NCBI GenBank assembly: GCA_954871525.1
Contig: OX940872.1
Coordinates: 15,027,180 to 15,091,179 of the forward strand
Direction: 5' to 3'
DNA from: Parietaria judaica
Lineage: Eukaryota; Streptophyta; Magnoliopsida; Rosales; Urticaceae
DNA: 64,000 nucleotides
A program made the translations under genes and the position numbers. The notes under the pieces are model-generated. The model had not been told where the DNA came from. It did no database searches and saw only the letters and a program-made list of their open reading frames with translations. This document shows positions 23,653-33,188 of the stretch, piece after piece (within the stretch, counting starts at the first letter, position 1; every line of letters begins with the position of its first letter).

Positions 23653-24715
23653 TAGGGTTGTGCATAAAACCCGAAAATGCGGGTTTTAAACCGAAATCGA
23701 ACCGAATCCGATTTAAAAAAACCGAAACCGAATTAAAACCGGGTTAAACCGAAAACGAATTTATCAAAACGCGCAACCGGAATAAACCGGTTTTGGGTTC
23801 CGAGGTTTCAGTTATAAAACCCGGAACCCGGTCAGTAGGTTAGTAAAACCCATTTTTTTAATTAAATATTTAATTTATATATATAATTTTTAAAATTAGT
23901 AGTCTGATAAAAAATAAAAAATAAAAACGACATTATATTTATTTGTTCATGTCAAAACGACACTGAATTGTATTAGGGTTTAATTAGCTTTCCCTTTCCT
24001 TCTTTTTTTTTTTTCATTCGACTCCTCCACCTCTCGCCGTTTCTCACTTTCTCTCACCCCTATTTCTCCCTCTCTCCTCAACTCTGCTCAGCGTCTCTCC
24101 ACGTCGCGAATCTGCTCAGCGCGTCTCGCCGTCGCGAATCTGGTCAGAGCCTCTCGCCTTGACTATTTCAGGTAAAAATATGTCTACGCGTATACTCTGA
24201 TTCATTCTTATTGAAGGATTTAGGGTTTATGATTACTCATTTTTAGGGACTTAGGGTTACTGGGTTACTGATTTTATTATTAGGGATTTTGGGTTTATAC
24301 TCTGATTCATTCTTCTTGAAGGACTTAGGGTTACTAATTTTTTTTATTGAACATTCTATACACTGCCAAGTTTTCTTTTTCAATTCTGATTTTATTGTCG
24401 TTAGCTCACACCGAGATCGATCTAAGGCGTCTTAGCTTCTGGGATTTGTTTGGAAACCTTAGGGTAATAGTATATCAAAACCCTAATGTCTTCGACCATG
24501 GTGCTTTGTTTGGAAAGGGCTTTAGTATCTAAGATTTGTTTAAAAACCTTAGTTAGTAGTTAGTTGGATTGTAAATATCCAAACCCGTACTTCTTTCCTC
24601 GTGTTTATGCTTTTTTAATGTTGCTTTCTTGCACTTTTTTAGCTTCTTGCATGAATATTTTTTTAGAAACTTAGGGTTATTAATTAGAGTGTTGTTTTTA
24701 TGATAGGTTTTGAAA

Positions 24716-26824
24716 ATGGAGATGTCACTTGAAGAGGACTCACAAGCATATTTCGTTGAACTTGCCGATGATGAGATCAATCAATTTGCACCATCACAAG
24801 CAATAGAAACAGTGACGAGCGAGGTTGAGATTGATGAGGGCAAAAACACAAAGAAGCGCAAAAGGGTGAATGCATCAAGTGTTTGGGATTCTTTCAAGAA
24901 GTTGCCGTGCGGTATGCGGGCAGTGTTCATCTATTGTGCAGCCAACATGGCCAACCCTTATGAAAATGGTACGTCTACTCTCAAAGGTCATATTAAAATC
25001 TGCAAGAAAGGCCCGTTCAAGGACGAGTTGGTCTACTCTCAAAGGTCATATTAAAATCTGCAAGAAAGGCCCGTTCAAGGACGAGTTGGTAGATAAGAAA
25101 CAACGGAAGCTAGCCTTTGTAAAATTGGAAGGTGAAAGTGGCAACGCGCTTAAACTTGCACAATGGACAAAAGATGGATTTCGGAGGACACTAGCGCGAT
25201 ATATTGTTCTTGATGAACTCCCATTTCGACATGTGGAAGTGGAAGGATTCAAAGAGTACTCGGCTTACATGAATCCGGAGTTCTTTTCAGTTTCAAGAAC
25301 TACCATCACCAATGATATATGGAAGCTATACGAAGAAGACAAGTCAGTTTTGAAGAATGCTTTACGAGGGCAAAGAGTAAGCATCACTACTAATTGTTGG
25401 ACTTCAATCCAAAATATCGCCTACATGTGCGTTACAACTCATTGGATTGACAAGAGTTGGAGAGTGCAGAAAAGGATAATTAGTTTTTTCCTAGTTAAAG
25501 ATCATAAAGCAGAAACTCTATGTCTAGAGTTGATGGATTTTTTAAATGACTGGGAATTACAATGATCGAGTCAGTTACAATGGATAATGCTTCTGCGATT
25601 GATTCATGCATTGTAAAATTGAAGAGAAAGCTACAAGATGGGAAGTCGACTGTATTCGAGGACGGCACAGTGCTCCACGTTCGATGCTCTTGTCACATTC
25701 TAAATCTTATTGTAGGCGATGGCCTCGCCGATCTTGCAAGCTCTATATCTTCTATACGCAATGCAGTAAGGTATGTTCGATCCTCTCCGGCACGCTCGAA
25801 TTGCTTCAATGAGTTTGTTAAGAAAGAGTTGATTGAATCTAAATCTCTTTTTTTTATGGATGTGAGTACTCGATTGAACTCCACTTATCTCATGTTGAAA
25901 GCAGCCTTGAAATTTTGAAAAGCATTTTATCGGATGAAGGGTGATTTGTATTTCAGTGCTCATATTTCTGATCCGAAAGTGAGTGGTCAACCCGATGAAA
26001 CCGATTGGGAAAAGGCTATCACATTTGTGACTTTTCTGAAGACTTTTCACGAGTTAACTAAGAGACTAAGTGGTACGACGTATGCGACGTAACATATATG
26101 TGTGATGTCAAAGCAAGACTCGACTGCCTCGACAATTATGATAATTTGGTTGTTTCTTTGATGGTTACGAAGATGAAGGAGAAATTTGATAAGTATTGGG
26201 GCCAACCTTCATCGATTAACCGCATAGTATTCCTCGGTACTATGCTTGATCCGAGGTACAAATCAGATTATCTAGAGCATTGCGCAAAGTTTATGTTCGG
26301 CGAGAAGGCGGGACCCGGAGTTGTTGAAGACACAAAGTCATTGTTGGGTAGGCTTTTTGCTGCATACAATGGTGGGAAAAATGATAGTTGTGGGACTTAT
26401 AGTATGCGTACGCCGGTGAATCTTGTTGCGGGAGACCAAGTGGGTTCAACTCTTGCAGCGTACATGACGAAGAAGACTTCAACTAATGAAGATACCAAAA
26501 TTGAAGTTGATCAATATCTTACCGATCCCGAAGAAAGTCATTCGGTGTCATTCGACGTGCTCATGTGGTGGAATCTCAATGGTCATAAATACCCGACGAT
26601 CTCTAAGATTGCTAAAGACATTCTAGCAATTCCGGCTTCTACAGTGGCTTCCGAATCTGCGTTTTCTGCAAGTGGGCGCATTCTCGATCCTTATCGAAGT
26701 TCATTGCTTCCAAAAAATAGTACAAATGTTGGCTTGTGTTAAAAATTGGACAAGCTCGTGCCATAACCTTGTGGACTATCAAGAACATGATGAATCACTC
26801 TATGCATATGAAGAAGAGCCTTGA
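24716..26824 (+). pseudogene. hAT transposase of hAT-1, frameshifted
   Basis: The start is ATG at 24716, just after an apparent acceptor (ATGATAG|GTTTTG). In order come an acidic N-terminus, a KKRKR basic motif, and a BED zinc finger (SVWDSFKKLP... STLKGHIKIC) near 24880-25000. Then come the hAT catalytic region (IVLDELPFRHVEVEGF, VSITTNCWTS, VTMDNASAID, HVRCSCHILNLIV) and the C-terminal dimerisation domain (MWWNLNGHKYPTISKI, STVASESAFSASGRIL). The end is TGA at 26822-26824. A 58-bp tandem duplication (24973-25030 repeated at 25031-25088) shifts the frame. Further breaks lie near 25560, 25917 and 26090, and after 26740. One BED cysteine pair also looks altered. It would have been a nuclear transposase, but is now inactive. 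Confidence 0.92.
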
Positions 26825-27173
26825 TTTGGTAATCCATTTACTTAATTTGTTTATGGGCGCTTTGGAGAAATAGCCAAATTTGAAAGTGTGTTTAGCAAAA
26901 TAGCCAAACTTTGGTTAATTTTGTAAACTAGCCAATTAACCATTTAAATGAAATTTCAATTACATTATTGCCCTCATGTTTTAATAAAATTAAAAAAATC
27001 ATTTATTTTCATTAATTAAAAATATTGCTATTAATTGAAATAGCTATTAATATGGTAACAACGAAAACCGAACCCCCCTTTTTTGTAAAATTCAAATTTT
27101 AAATTCAAAACATTCATATAATTTTTGGATTTATTTTTTTTCAAAAAATATCAACAAATTAAAGACGCGATTT

Positions 27174-27320
27174 AACGTAAATCAACAACGAATCAACGTA
27201 TATCAAAAACAAATCAACGTAAATTAACAACGAATTAACGTAAATCAACAACGAATTAACGTAAAACAAGAACGAATCAACGTAATATATCAACGGATCA
27301 ACGTAAATTAACAATAAAAA
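27174..27320. repeat. 21-bp minisatellite in the MULE (7 copies)
   Basis: A unit of exactly 21 bp, AACGTAAATCAACAACGAAT plus T or C, occurs six times in a row from 27174 and is followed by a partial seventh. Copies differ by one to four bases. It lies between the left MULE end and the captured gene fragment. Confidence 0.9.
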
Positions 27321-27399
27321 ATATTTTTCATATTAAAATTTAAATACAATAATCAAATATTTTAAATACAAAAAATAATATCTCTCTTTTCCGTGAGAC

Positions 27400-27901
27400 C
27401 GCCGAAGTTTCGCTGTCGATCGTCGTGGCCTCGGTGTTTCCGAGCGAGTGCTCCAATGGAGGAGCTCCTTTGCGCATGACGGGGGCAACGAAATCTCATC
27501 GTCGTTGGAGGCGCCGGAGTCGGCGGTGCTGCTCCCCCTCGGAGACGGGGATCCCAACGGCCTGAAAAACGACTTCCTGCCCTCGGCGCTCCTTTCCTCA
27601 TCCTCACCGAAATCGTCGATGTCGCCTGCCAAGTCCCCATAGAACTCGACAAGCTCGTTGTCGGGCTGCAGCGCAACGTTGGGGGGGGGGGGGGGGGAAG
27701 CTGGAGCGGGGCTTGGGCGGCGTCTCGCAGACGCAGTCGTCGTCACGGTGGAAGAAATGGACGGAGATGATCTCGATGTCGGCGAAGCTCACGCGGCGAG
27801 CGCGCTTCCTCTTGATGTGCAGGGCGCGATTCTCGCCCTCCGACTCGCTGCGAGGGGTCTCGTCGGGGACCTTCGACGCCATGGATTAGCTCGGTGAAGA
27901 T

Positions 27902-27949
<48 letters not shown>

Positions 27950-27960
27950 GCTCGGAGAAG
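27400..27960 (-). pseudogene. Captured 5' part of a KNL1/SPC105-like kinetochore gene
   Basis: On the minus strand, a (CT)n 5' leader is followed by ATG at 27882 and MASKVPDETP, then KRKRARRVSFADIEI, SVHFFHRDDD and ETPPKP. RRVSF is the protein-phosphatase-1 docking motif that KNL1 proteins carry near the N-terminus, and the order fits my memory of plant SPC105/KNL1. A run of 17 G (27681-27697) then breaks the frame. In the next frame the sequence continues with ELVEFYGDLAGDIDDF and RKSFFRPLGSPSPR to about 27400. Only about 150 residues are present; the coiled-coil and kinetochore-binding C-terminus are missing. It was captured by the MULE, so it is not a native gene. Transcription is possible because the leader came with it, but unproven. 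Confidence 0.72.
27904..27946. repeat. (GA)n microsatellite
   Basis: An uninterrupted run of about 21 GA dinucleotides, followed at 27964-27995 by a broken GA-rich run. On the minus strand it is a CT-rich 5' leader of the captured kinetochore fragment, a common feature of plant 5' untranslated regions. Confidence 0.9.
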
Positions 27961-28751
27961 ATCGAAAGAGAGAGAGAAAGAAAGAGAGAGAGAGGGAAAT
28001 GATTCAAATTGATTATTAAATTCCCAAATTTGTGCATAATTAATTAAGCTTGATTTGTGCTGATTTTTGTAATCAATTACGAAAATTATAATTAAAATGA
28101 TTAATTAAAGGGTATTACATGGGATAAAAAATGTTATTAAAATGCCACCTCATGTTAATTGGCTAGTTTACAAAGTTAACCAAAGTTTGGCTATTTTGCT
28201 AATCCTATGTTTCAATTTGGCTATTTGGAGCAATTTCTCTTTGTTTATTTGTTTGATACTTTATATTGTGATCTAATTTTTTTCTATGTCTTGTTATGTT
28301 TACAGAGGAAGCGGACGTGACGACGACGCTATTGCTGTGATCGGAAGCTATTGTTGTATTTGTTTCGTTGTCACCGAAGTTTGAATTTGTTATGTCTATT
28401 TTGATTACCGTTTGTTTCTATTTGGATAAACTTGTTGTTGTGTTTGGATTATTGTTGTGTTTAGACCTGTTTTTATTATTTTTATGCTTTTAAATTGTTT
28501 GTTTCTGTTTCTGGGTTTTAATTTTTTTTTTTCGGGTTAAAAACTGGGTTAAAAAAAGGAACCGGATTTAAAACCCAAAATCGAATAAAAATCCGGGTTT
28601 TAATTTTAAAACCGGGCTATAACCCGAACCTGAATTTCCGGGTTTTCTCTTTAAAAAACCGCTTTCGGGTTTGAAAAGTGAAAACCCGGAAATCCGGGTC
28701 CGGGTTTTAAAAAAACCGGGTTATGGACCCGGTTTCAGCCCTAGTCAGTAG

Positions 28752-28864
28752 TACTACATCGAAAAATCATGCCGAAAGCCAAGGTTTTTCAAGGCAACGG
28801 TCAAGAATCAGCCTAGAAAATGAGATAGCCGGAGACCTTTTAAACACACACACACATATATATA

Positions 28865-28923
<59 letters not shown>

Positions 28924-29475
28924 TTGTACTTTTGCCGTTCAAAAGATTATTTTAATAAAAAAAAATTAGTACCCTTACCAACCAAAACATTGATACGTTA
29001 GTGCCAAAAATAATTTGATACTTTTGCCGCAATAAGAATATATTGCTTTTATGTATTGGACAAGAGAACAAATAAGTACTTATGTCGCAAACAAAAGATA
29101 GTATTTTGAAGTACGTATGCCATCAATAAACGACATTAGTGTGTTAATTAAGGATGTTACACATGGCACTAACGGACATGGACGGAAAATTAAACAGCGG
29201 TTGAGTTCGAATACGTTTTAAGACTTTAGGAATATATGCCAAAAAAAAAAGAGAACATAATAAGTCAGACGTTCAAAGAAGATTTGGACCATATGCCAGT
29301 TAACTCTAAATTTCGGTGGTTTTGCAGTCCCATAAGAATTGCTATTATGCCTCTTTCTATGTTCTTAATTCCCAAAACCAGACATCTTCCAATGAGAATC
29401 TGCAAAACTGATGATTCAAGGAACTATTTGATTTTTTCTAGCAATATAAAAAATATGTATCCGGGGAAGTTGGCA
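28752..29475. other. Intergenic region with TA/GA microsatellite
   Basis: At 28856-28902 there is a nearly pure (TA)n run, joined to a (GA)n run ending at 28922. The rest is AT-rich without a gene. The 200 bases before 29475 probably include the 3' untranslated region of the methyltransferase gene on the minus strand. Confidence 0.6.
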
Positions 29476-32399
29476 CTAAGCAAAAATATCCTCCGCGACA
29501 ATTGGTTGTTCCCCATAATTACTACTCGACGTAGAATTTCCCGATGAAATTTCCAGCTGCTGATAATTTAGCTGCCTTGAAGCCTCGTACAAAGCAATCC
29601 CAACACTAACTGACAGATTCAGACATCTCACGTACGTTTCGACCATCGGAATCTTTATAGCTGCATCACAGCTCTCTAAGGCTTCATTTGTAAGGCCAGA
29701 GGTTTCCGACCCGAATATCAGATAATCACCTCGTCGGTAAGTAAAATCCTGCAAAAGGAGTAGCAAATTATTTAGAATAATAGTGTTCGGTCCTGGATCT
29801 GGGATCTCGTCACGGGCGTCGAACCTGTGGAACCATTTTTCTCTATCTGACTATTCCTAATTCTGGAGAGAAACTACGCAAAATTACGAGAAATAATTCT
29901 TGGCTTTCATTCTCACTGAATCTCGGTCTTATGTGTAGACCGATCATTACAAACTAATGGGCTATGTCCCACACCCTAAACATAATTACTCTTAAACATA
30001 ATTCAACAATCCAAACATTACAACATACTTCAATAATTAAAATTACATAGGTAAATTTCGAGATAAAATAAAGTAGCATAAATAGCAGAGAATCAATTAT
30101 ATAATGAGGGGTGTAACAGACACACCAAGGATAGTAAATATTGCAGAATAGCTATTAGGCAAACAACCCACTTAAATACCAAAAAATAATTCAATATAGT
30201 TTTCATAAACCGAGAATCAATGATCCATACAAACAAGGTCAGTCTAATCAGAATATGCTGATCAGTGAGAAATATGTGTGGACTGAGAAAAAGTTGAGCC
30301 TAAAGAGAAACTGAACTTACTGAATGAATATTTGTTCCTCTCTTAGTAAATGCCAGCAATCGTTTTTCTCCGTCCTGTATCCAAGGAAATACCCTTTCAG
30401 ACAAACTAACCGAATATAAAATAAAAAATATAAAAACTGTTCAGAACAAGATGAACCTGCTGACTGAGATACTGCGTAAACTCTGCCCATGAGTCGTGAA
30501 CTTTAACAACCACATATCTAAATAGAAGAAGTTAAACGGTGAAAACAGAAAATGACTATCAATCGAAATATGATTGATGCACGGTATGAGTATGACATTT
30601 ATCGCATCTGCACGAATAGACTTCTTTCATTTTATCGTGACCAACGGCTTGGAGGACATTCAGAGCACAAAATTATGTCACGGTTACAGATAAAATCAAA
30701 AGTAAAACTTATGTACGGTACGGATCCACCCTACAATTTCGGTCAATAGCACAAAACAAAATCAAGAAAAGAGAGAGAATCATCCAATAAAAATGTCTTA
30801 AATATGGTATAGGATTGAATTCAGAGTGGACATTTCTTCAAGAAAGATAGTTGAAGCAAAAATAAAATTAAAATCATAGAGGATACGGCCAGTAGTCAAG
30901 TCCCGCACGCTTTAATTTTGTATCATCTATCTTGTATCCTAGCGGCTGCAAGGAAATTAGGAGCCTGTCAAATAACTAGAGTAACAGAAATGATGTCGAT
31001 GTTTCCATAATTAGAATTCAAAGCAAGCTAACTTAATTTTATTGAATCCCGTACATACCCCGACGAGATGTAAACCGACAGCTGATGCTGCGCACGTTCT
31101 CGCGATGCAACCTGTGTTTCCAGGAATCTGCCAGGGGATTAAAAAAGATAAAAAAAAATTACTAATATTTTGAGCAAATTTAATGTAGCAAGGTAAAAAA
31201 AAAAAGTAAAACAGGAACCAATCAGAAAGCCTAAACGCACGTAAACACTGATCGCAAACATAGCATGATATAAAATTTAACTTGAAAGCAAGTATTAATC
31301 CAAACAACTAATTGATGGTTTTATGATCAAATATGCCTATGGATATATGAAAAACCAATCTGAACCTAAGAATATTGAATCTAACAATGGATTCAGAAGA
31401 ATTCGATTGTAAACGTTTTGAGCAAGAAAATGATAATCGTTAAAAAGAAACACTAAACTAGTACAGACTAGAGCTGCACATTCCACACGCCGCGGCACGT
31501 CGCGACTCGGTCGCCAAAACCGCGAGATTTGGCGTCGCGACGCGTCGCGGTGTGTGGCGTCGCGGCGAGTCGCGAGAGAGAGAGAGAGAGTGTTGTGTGA
31601 GACGGAGAGAGAGAGAGAGCGGGAGGGAGAGAGAGAACGGGGGAGTCGCGACTCGTCGCGACCGGAAGCTCGGAATCGCGACGCGCCAGAATCCACCGCG
31701 ACGAGTCGCGATCGTGGTTGGCGACGGAAATGTGCAGCACTAGTACAGACCCACTATATCATGTCATTAAATTTATTTTATTTTTCTTCCGTTACGGGTA
31801 TTTTAGGTATTTAGCTCTAGGGTCGATCTTATTCATGTTTAATTCCCGGTCTATCTTTTGAATTAGAGAGCCGGGTTTTGTTTATCTATAACGCGTTCTT
31901 GTTTCCCGTTGATAACCGGTATGATTCTTATCATACGACAGTTTGAGAAGCATGCTACTTCAAGCAATCATCAAACTCAAACTCTCCAAAGTAATATATC
32001 AGACAAATGCATTACATTTCATGCTTTTCTATGTTTTACATGCAAATGCCAGAAACAATTTCAGTACCCAAGCAAGCAAATCTCAACACATTGCCATTGG
32101 TGTTCGCTTTTCAGTTCCATTAAAGAGAGAGCTCGGTTAGCTTTACCTGGGGAGAAAAGAGAACCACTTGAAGAATCCTGTGCTGTGAGCCGCCACTGGT
32201 GAGCGCTTTTCCAACTCCGTGAGGCAGAGTGCTCCCGGCTCCACCTTCAGCCACGCACCGGCGATCTGAAACCCGTCACAGTCAGACATGAAACCCAAGC
32301 AGGAGAGAGAGGGAGTGGCGTACGGCGAGAGAAGCGAAGCGACGAGGGAGAGCGGAGGCGGAAAGGGGTTGTGAGGGCTCGGAGAGCAGTCGACTCCAT
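29476..32399 (-). CDS. SpoU/TrmL-type tRNA/rRNA 2'-O-methyltransferase, exon-1 frameshift
   Basis: Six minus-strand exons are supported by GT-AG sites: 32399-32147, 31127-31059, 30945-30887, 30517-30457, 30374-30321 and 29748-29476. Exons 2-6 join cleanly in frame. SPOUT motif 1 is NTGCIARTCAASAVGLHLV (exon 2), motif 2 IFGSETSGL and motif 3 PMVETYVRCLNLSVSVG (exon 6). These form the knotted SAM site and match plant TrmL-like enzymes, which methylate the 2'-O of tRNA wobble or rRNA nucleotides. Exon 1 opens at ATG 32399 with a Ser/Arg-rich transit-like peptide (MESTALRALTTPFRLRSPS), suggesting plastid or mitochondrial targeting. It closes with HGVGKALTSGG and RILQVVLFSPQ, but the two halves are in different frames: exon 1 is 253 bp, one base off a multiple of three. 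The switch lies between about 32285 and 32240. It may be a sequencing error, an unusual splice, or early pseudogenisation. Confidence 0.82.
31469..31742. mobile_element. hAT-type MITE in methyltransferase intron 1
   Basis: The 274-bp element starts TAGAGCTGCACATTCC and ends GGAAATGTGCAGCACTA, a 16-17-bp inverted repeat with two or three differences. It is flanked by a perfect 8-bp duplication GTACAGAC (31461-31468 and 31743-31750). It is GC-rich, unlike its surroundings, and packed with GTCGCGA/TCGCGAC motifs in both halves around a central GA-rich core. It has no coding capacity. Its ends differ from both hAT-1 and hAT-2, so it was moved by another transposase. It lies in the 1019-bp first intron, clear of the splice sites. 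Confidence 0.92.
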
Positions 32400-32945
32400 T
32401 ACTCTTATCCTCTCCGACACTCTTCCCTTCGGCCTTTCCGTGCTCTTCGTCAAAACTCCTCAACTAACTTGTACAACGACGACTAATTTGTTAAACGACA
32501 AATTAGAGCGGCGTGAGTTTAAAATACAAGGGTGCTCTTTCTTTTTAAATAATTGTTTGGTGTATATTTTTATTTTTTATTTTTCAATAATAAAACTACA
32601 GAATAATTGTTTGGAAGAAAATTTGATTTTTTCTTAAAAGATTAAATATTTAATATATTAATAAAATTAAAAAATATTATTATATTAATAATACAATAAC
32701 ATAAATATTATATTACAGCGTAAAATTAGATGCAATCATGTTTAACCTATCAAAACAAAGGTATACTATGTATTCTAAATAATCAGGTTTAACATACATC
32801 AAAAGTAAAATATCTATATCATTTTTATTTTATTATTTTTCACCAACATTATATTAAACATAGTATTCGCGTGAATTGTATATTCACACAACATGTCGTC
32901 CATATTCACTTTTCCCTGAGTCATCACACAAGTAAATTATGTCCC
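32400..32945. other. Upstream region of the methyltransferase gene
   Basis: No gene is seen. The first 70 bases continue without obvious AT enrichment, as in a 5' leader on the minus strand. The remainder to 32945 is strongly AT-rich up to the start of copia LTR L3. The promoter of the minus-strand methyltransferase should lie here, but no clear TATA box can be assigned. Confidence 0.4.
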
Positions 32946-33150
32946 TGTTGGAAATCGGTGGTATCAAGACGACTTCCTTATCACGATAAAAGCCTCCGAG
33001 GTGGCCCGGTAATATTTAAGAAGTCATTTTAAAGCGGAAATCTTGTTACCGGACCGACGACACGGATATCGGGTAATAATCATTTCATTAAGATCTGATA
33101 AATATTTCGAATTTAATATTTTCATAATCATTATTAATAATCTAGTCGAA

Positions 33151-33188
<38 letters not shown>

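Larger units (their letters stand above)
26855..28239 (-). mobile_element. Pack-MULE (Mutator-like nonautonomous element)
   Basis: The 1385-bp element has perfect 9-bp target duplications TTTGTTTAT (26846-26854 and 28240-28248), diagnostic of Mutator-like elements. Its inverted ends are long, about 85 bp: the left one contains AAATAGCCAAATTTGAAA, then GCAAAATAGCCAAACTTTGG and AAACTAGCCAATTAAC, and the right end has the same run inverted. It encodes no transposase. Inside are a 21-bp minisatellite, a host gene fragment and a GA microsatellite, so it is a Pack-MULE. It sits just after the hAT-1 transposase stop, in what looks like a 3' UTR intron (GTAATCC at 26829, acceptor ACAG near 28303). 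Confidence 0.93.
23653..28743 (+). mobile_element. hAT DNA transposon (hAT-1), defective, with nested MULE
   Basis: The 5091-bp element starts TAGGGTTGTGCA and ends TTTCAGCCCTA, an imperfect inverted repeat, between two perfect 8-bp duplications GTCAGTAG (23645-23652 and 28744-28751). Both ends are filled with AACCCG/AACCGG-type subterminal motifs (23665-23840 and 28540-28735), the usual transposase-binding landscape of Ac-like hATs. It holds a + strand transposase gene with frame defects, and a complete MULE inserted downstream of the coding end. Removing the MULE leaves about 3.7 kb, normal for an autonomous hAT. Confidence 0.95.

Noticed and set aside
27658..27897. Plus-strand Gly/Ala-rich frame
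   Set aside because: Antisense of the captured kinetochore fragment and its poly-G run.
29789..30060. Solo LTR in the last methyltransferase intron
   Set aside because: Composition is suggestive, but no TG...CA ends with a target duplication could be found.
31337..31814. Arg/Ser-rich frames on both strands around 31.5 kb
   Set aside because: They are translations of the TCGCGA- and GA-rich MITE, which has clear ends and target duplications.
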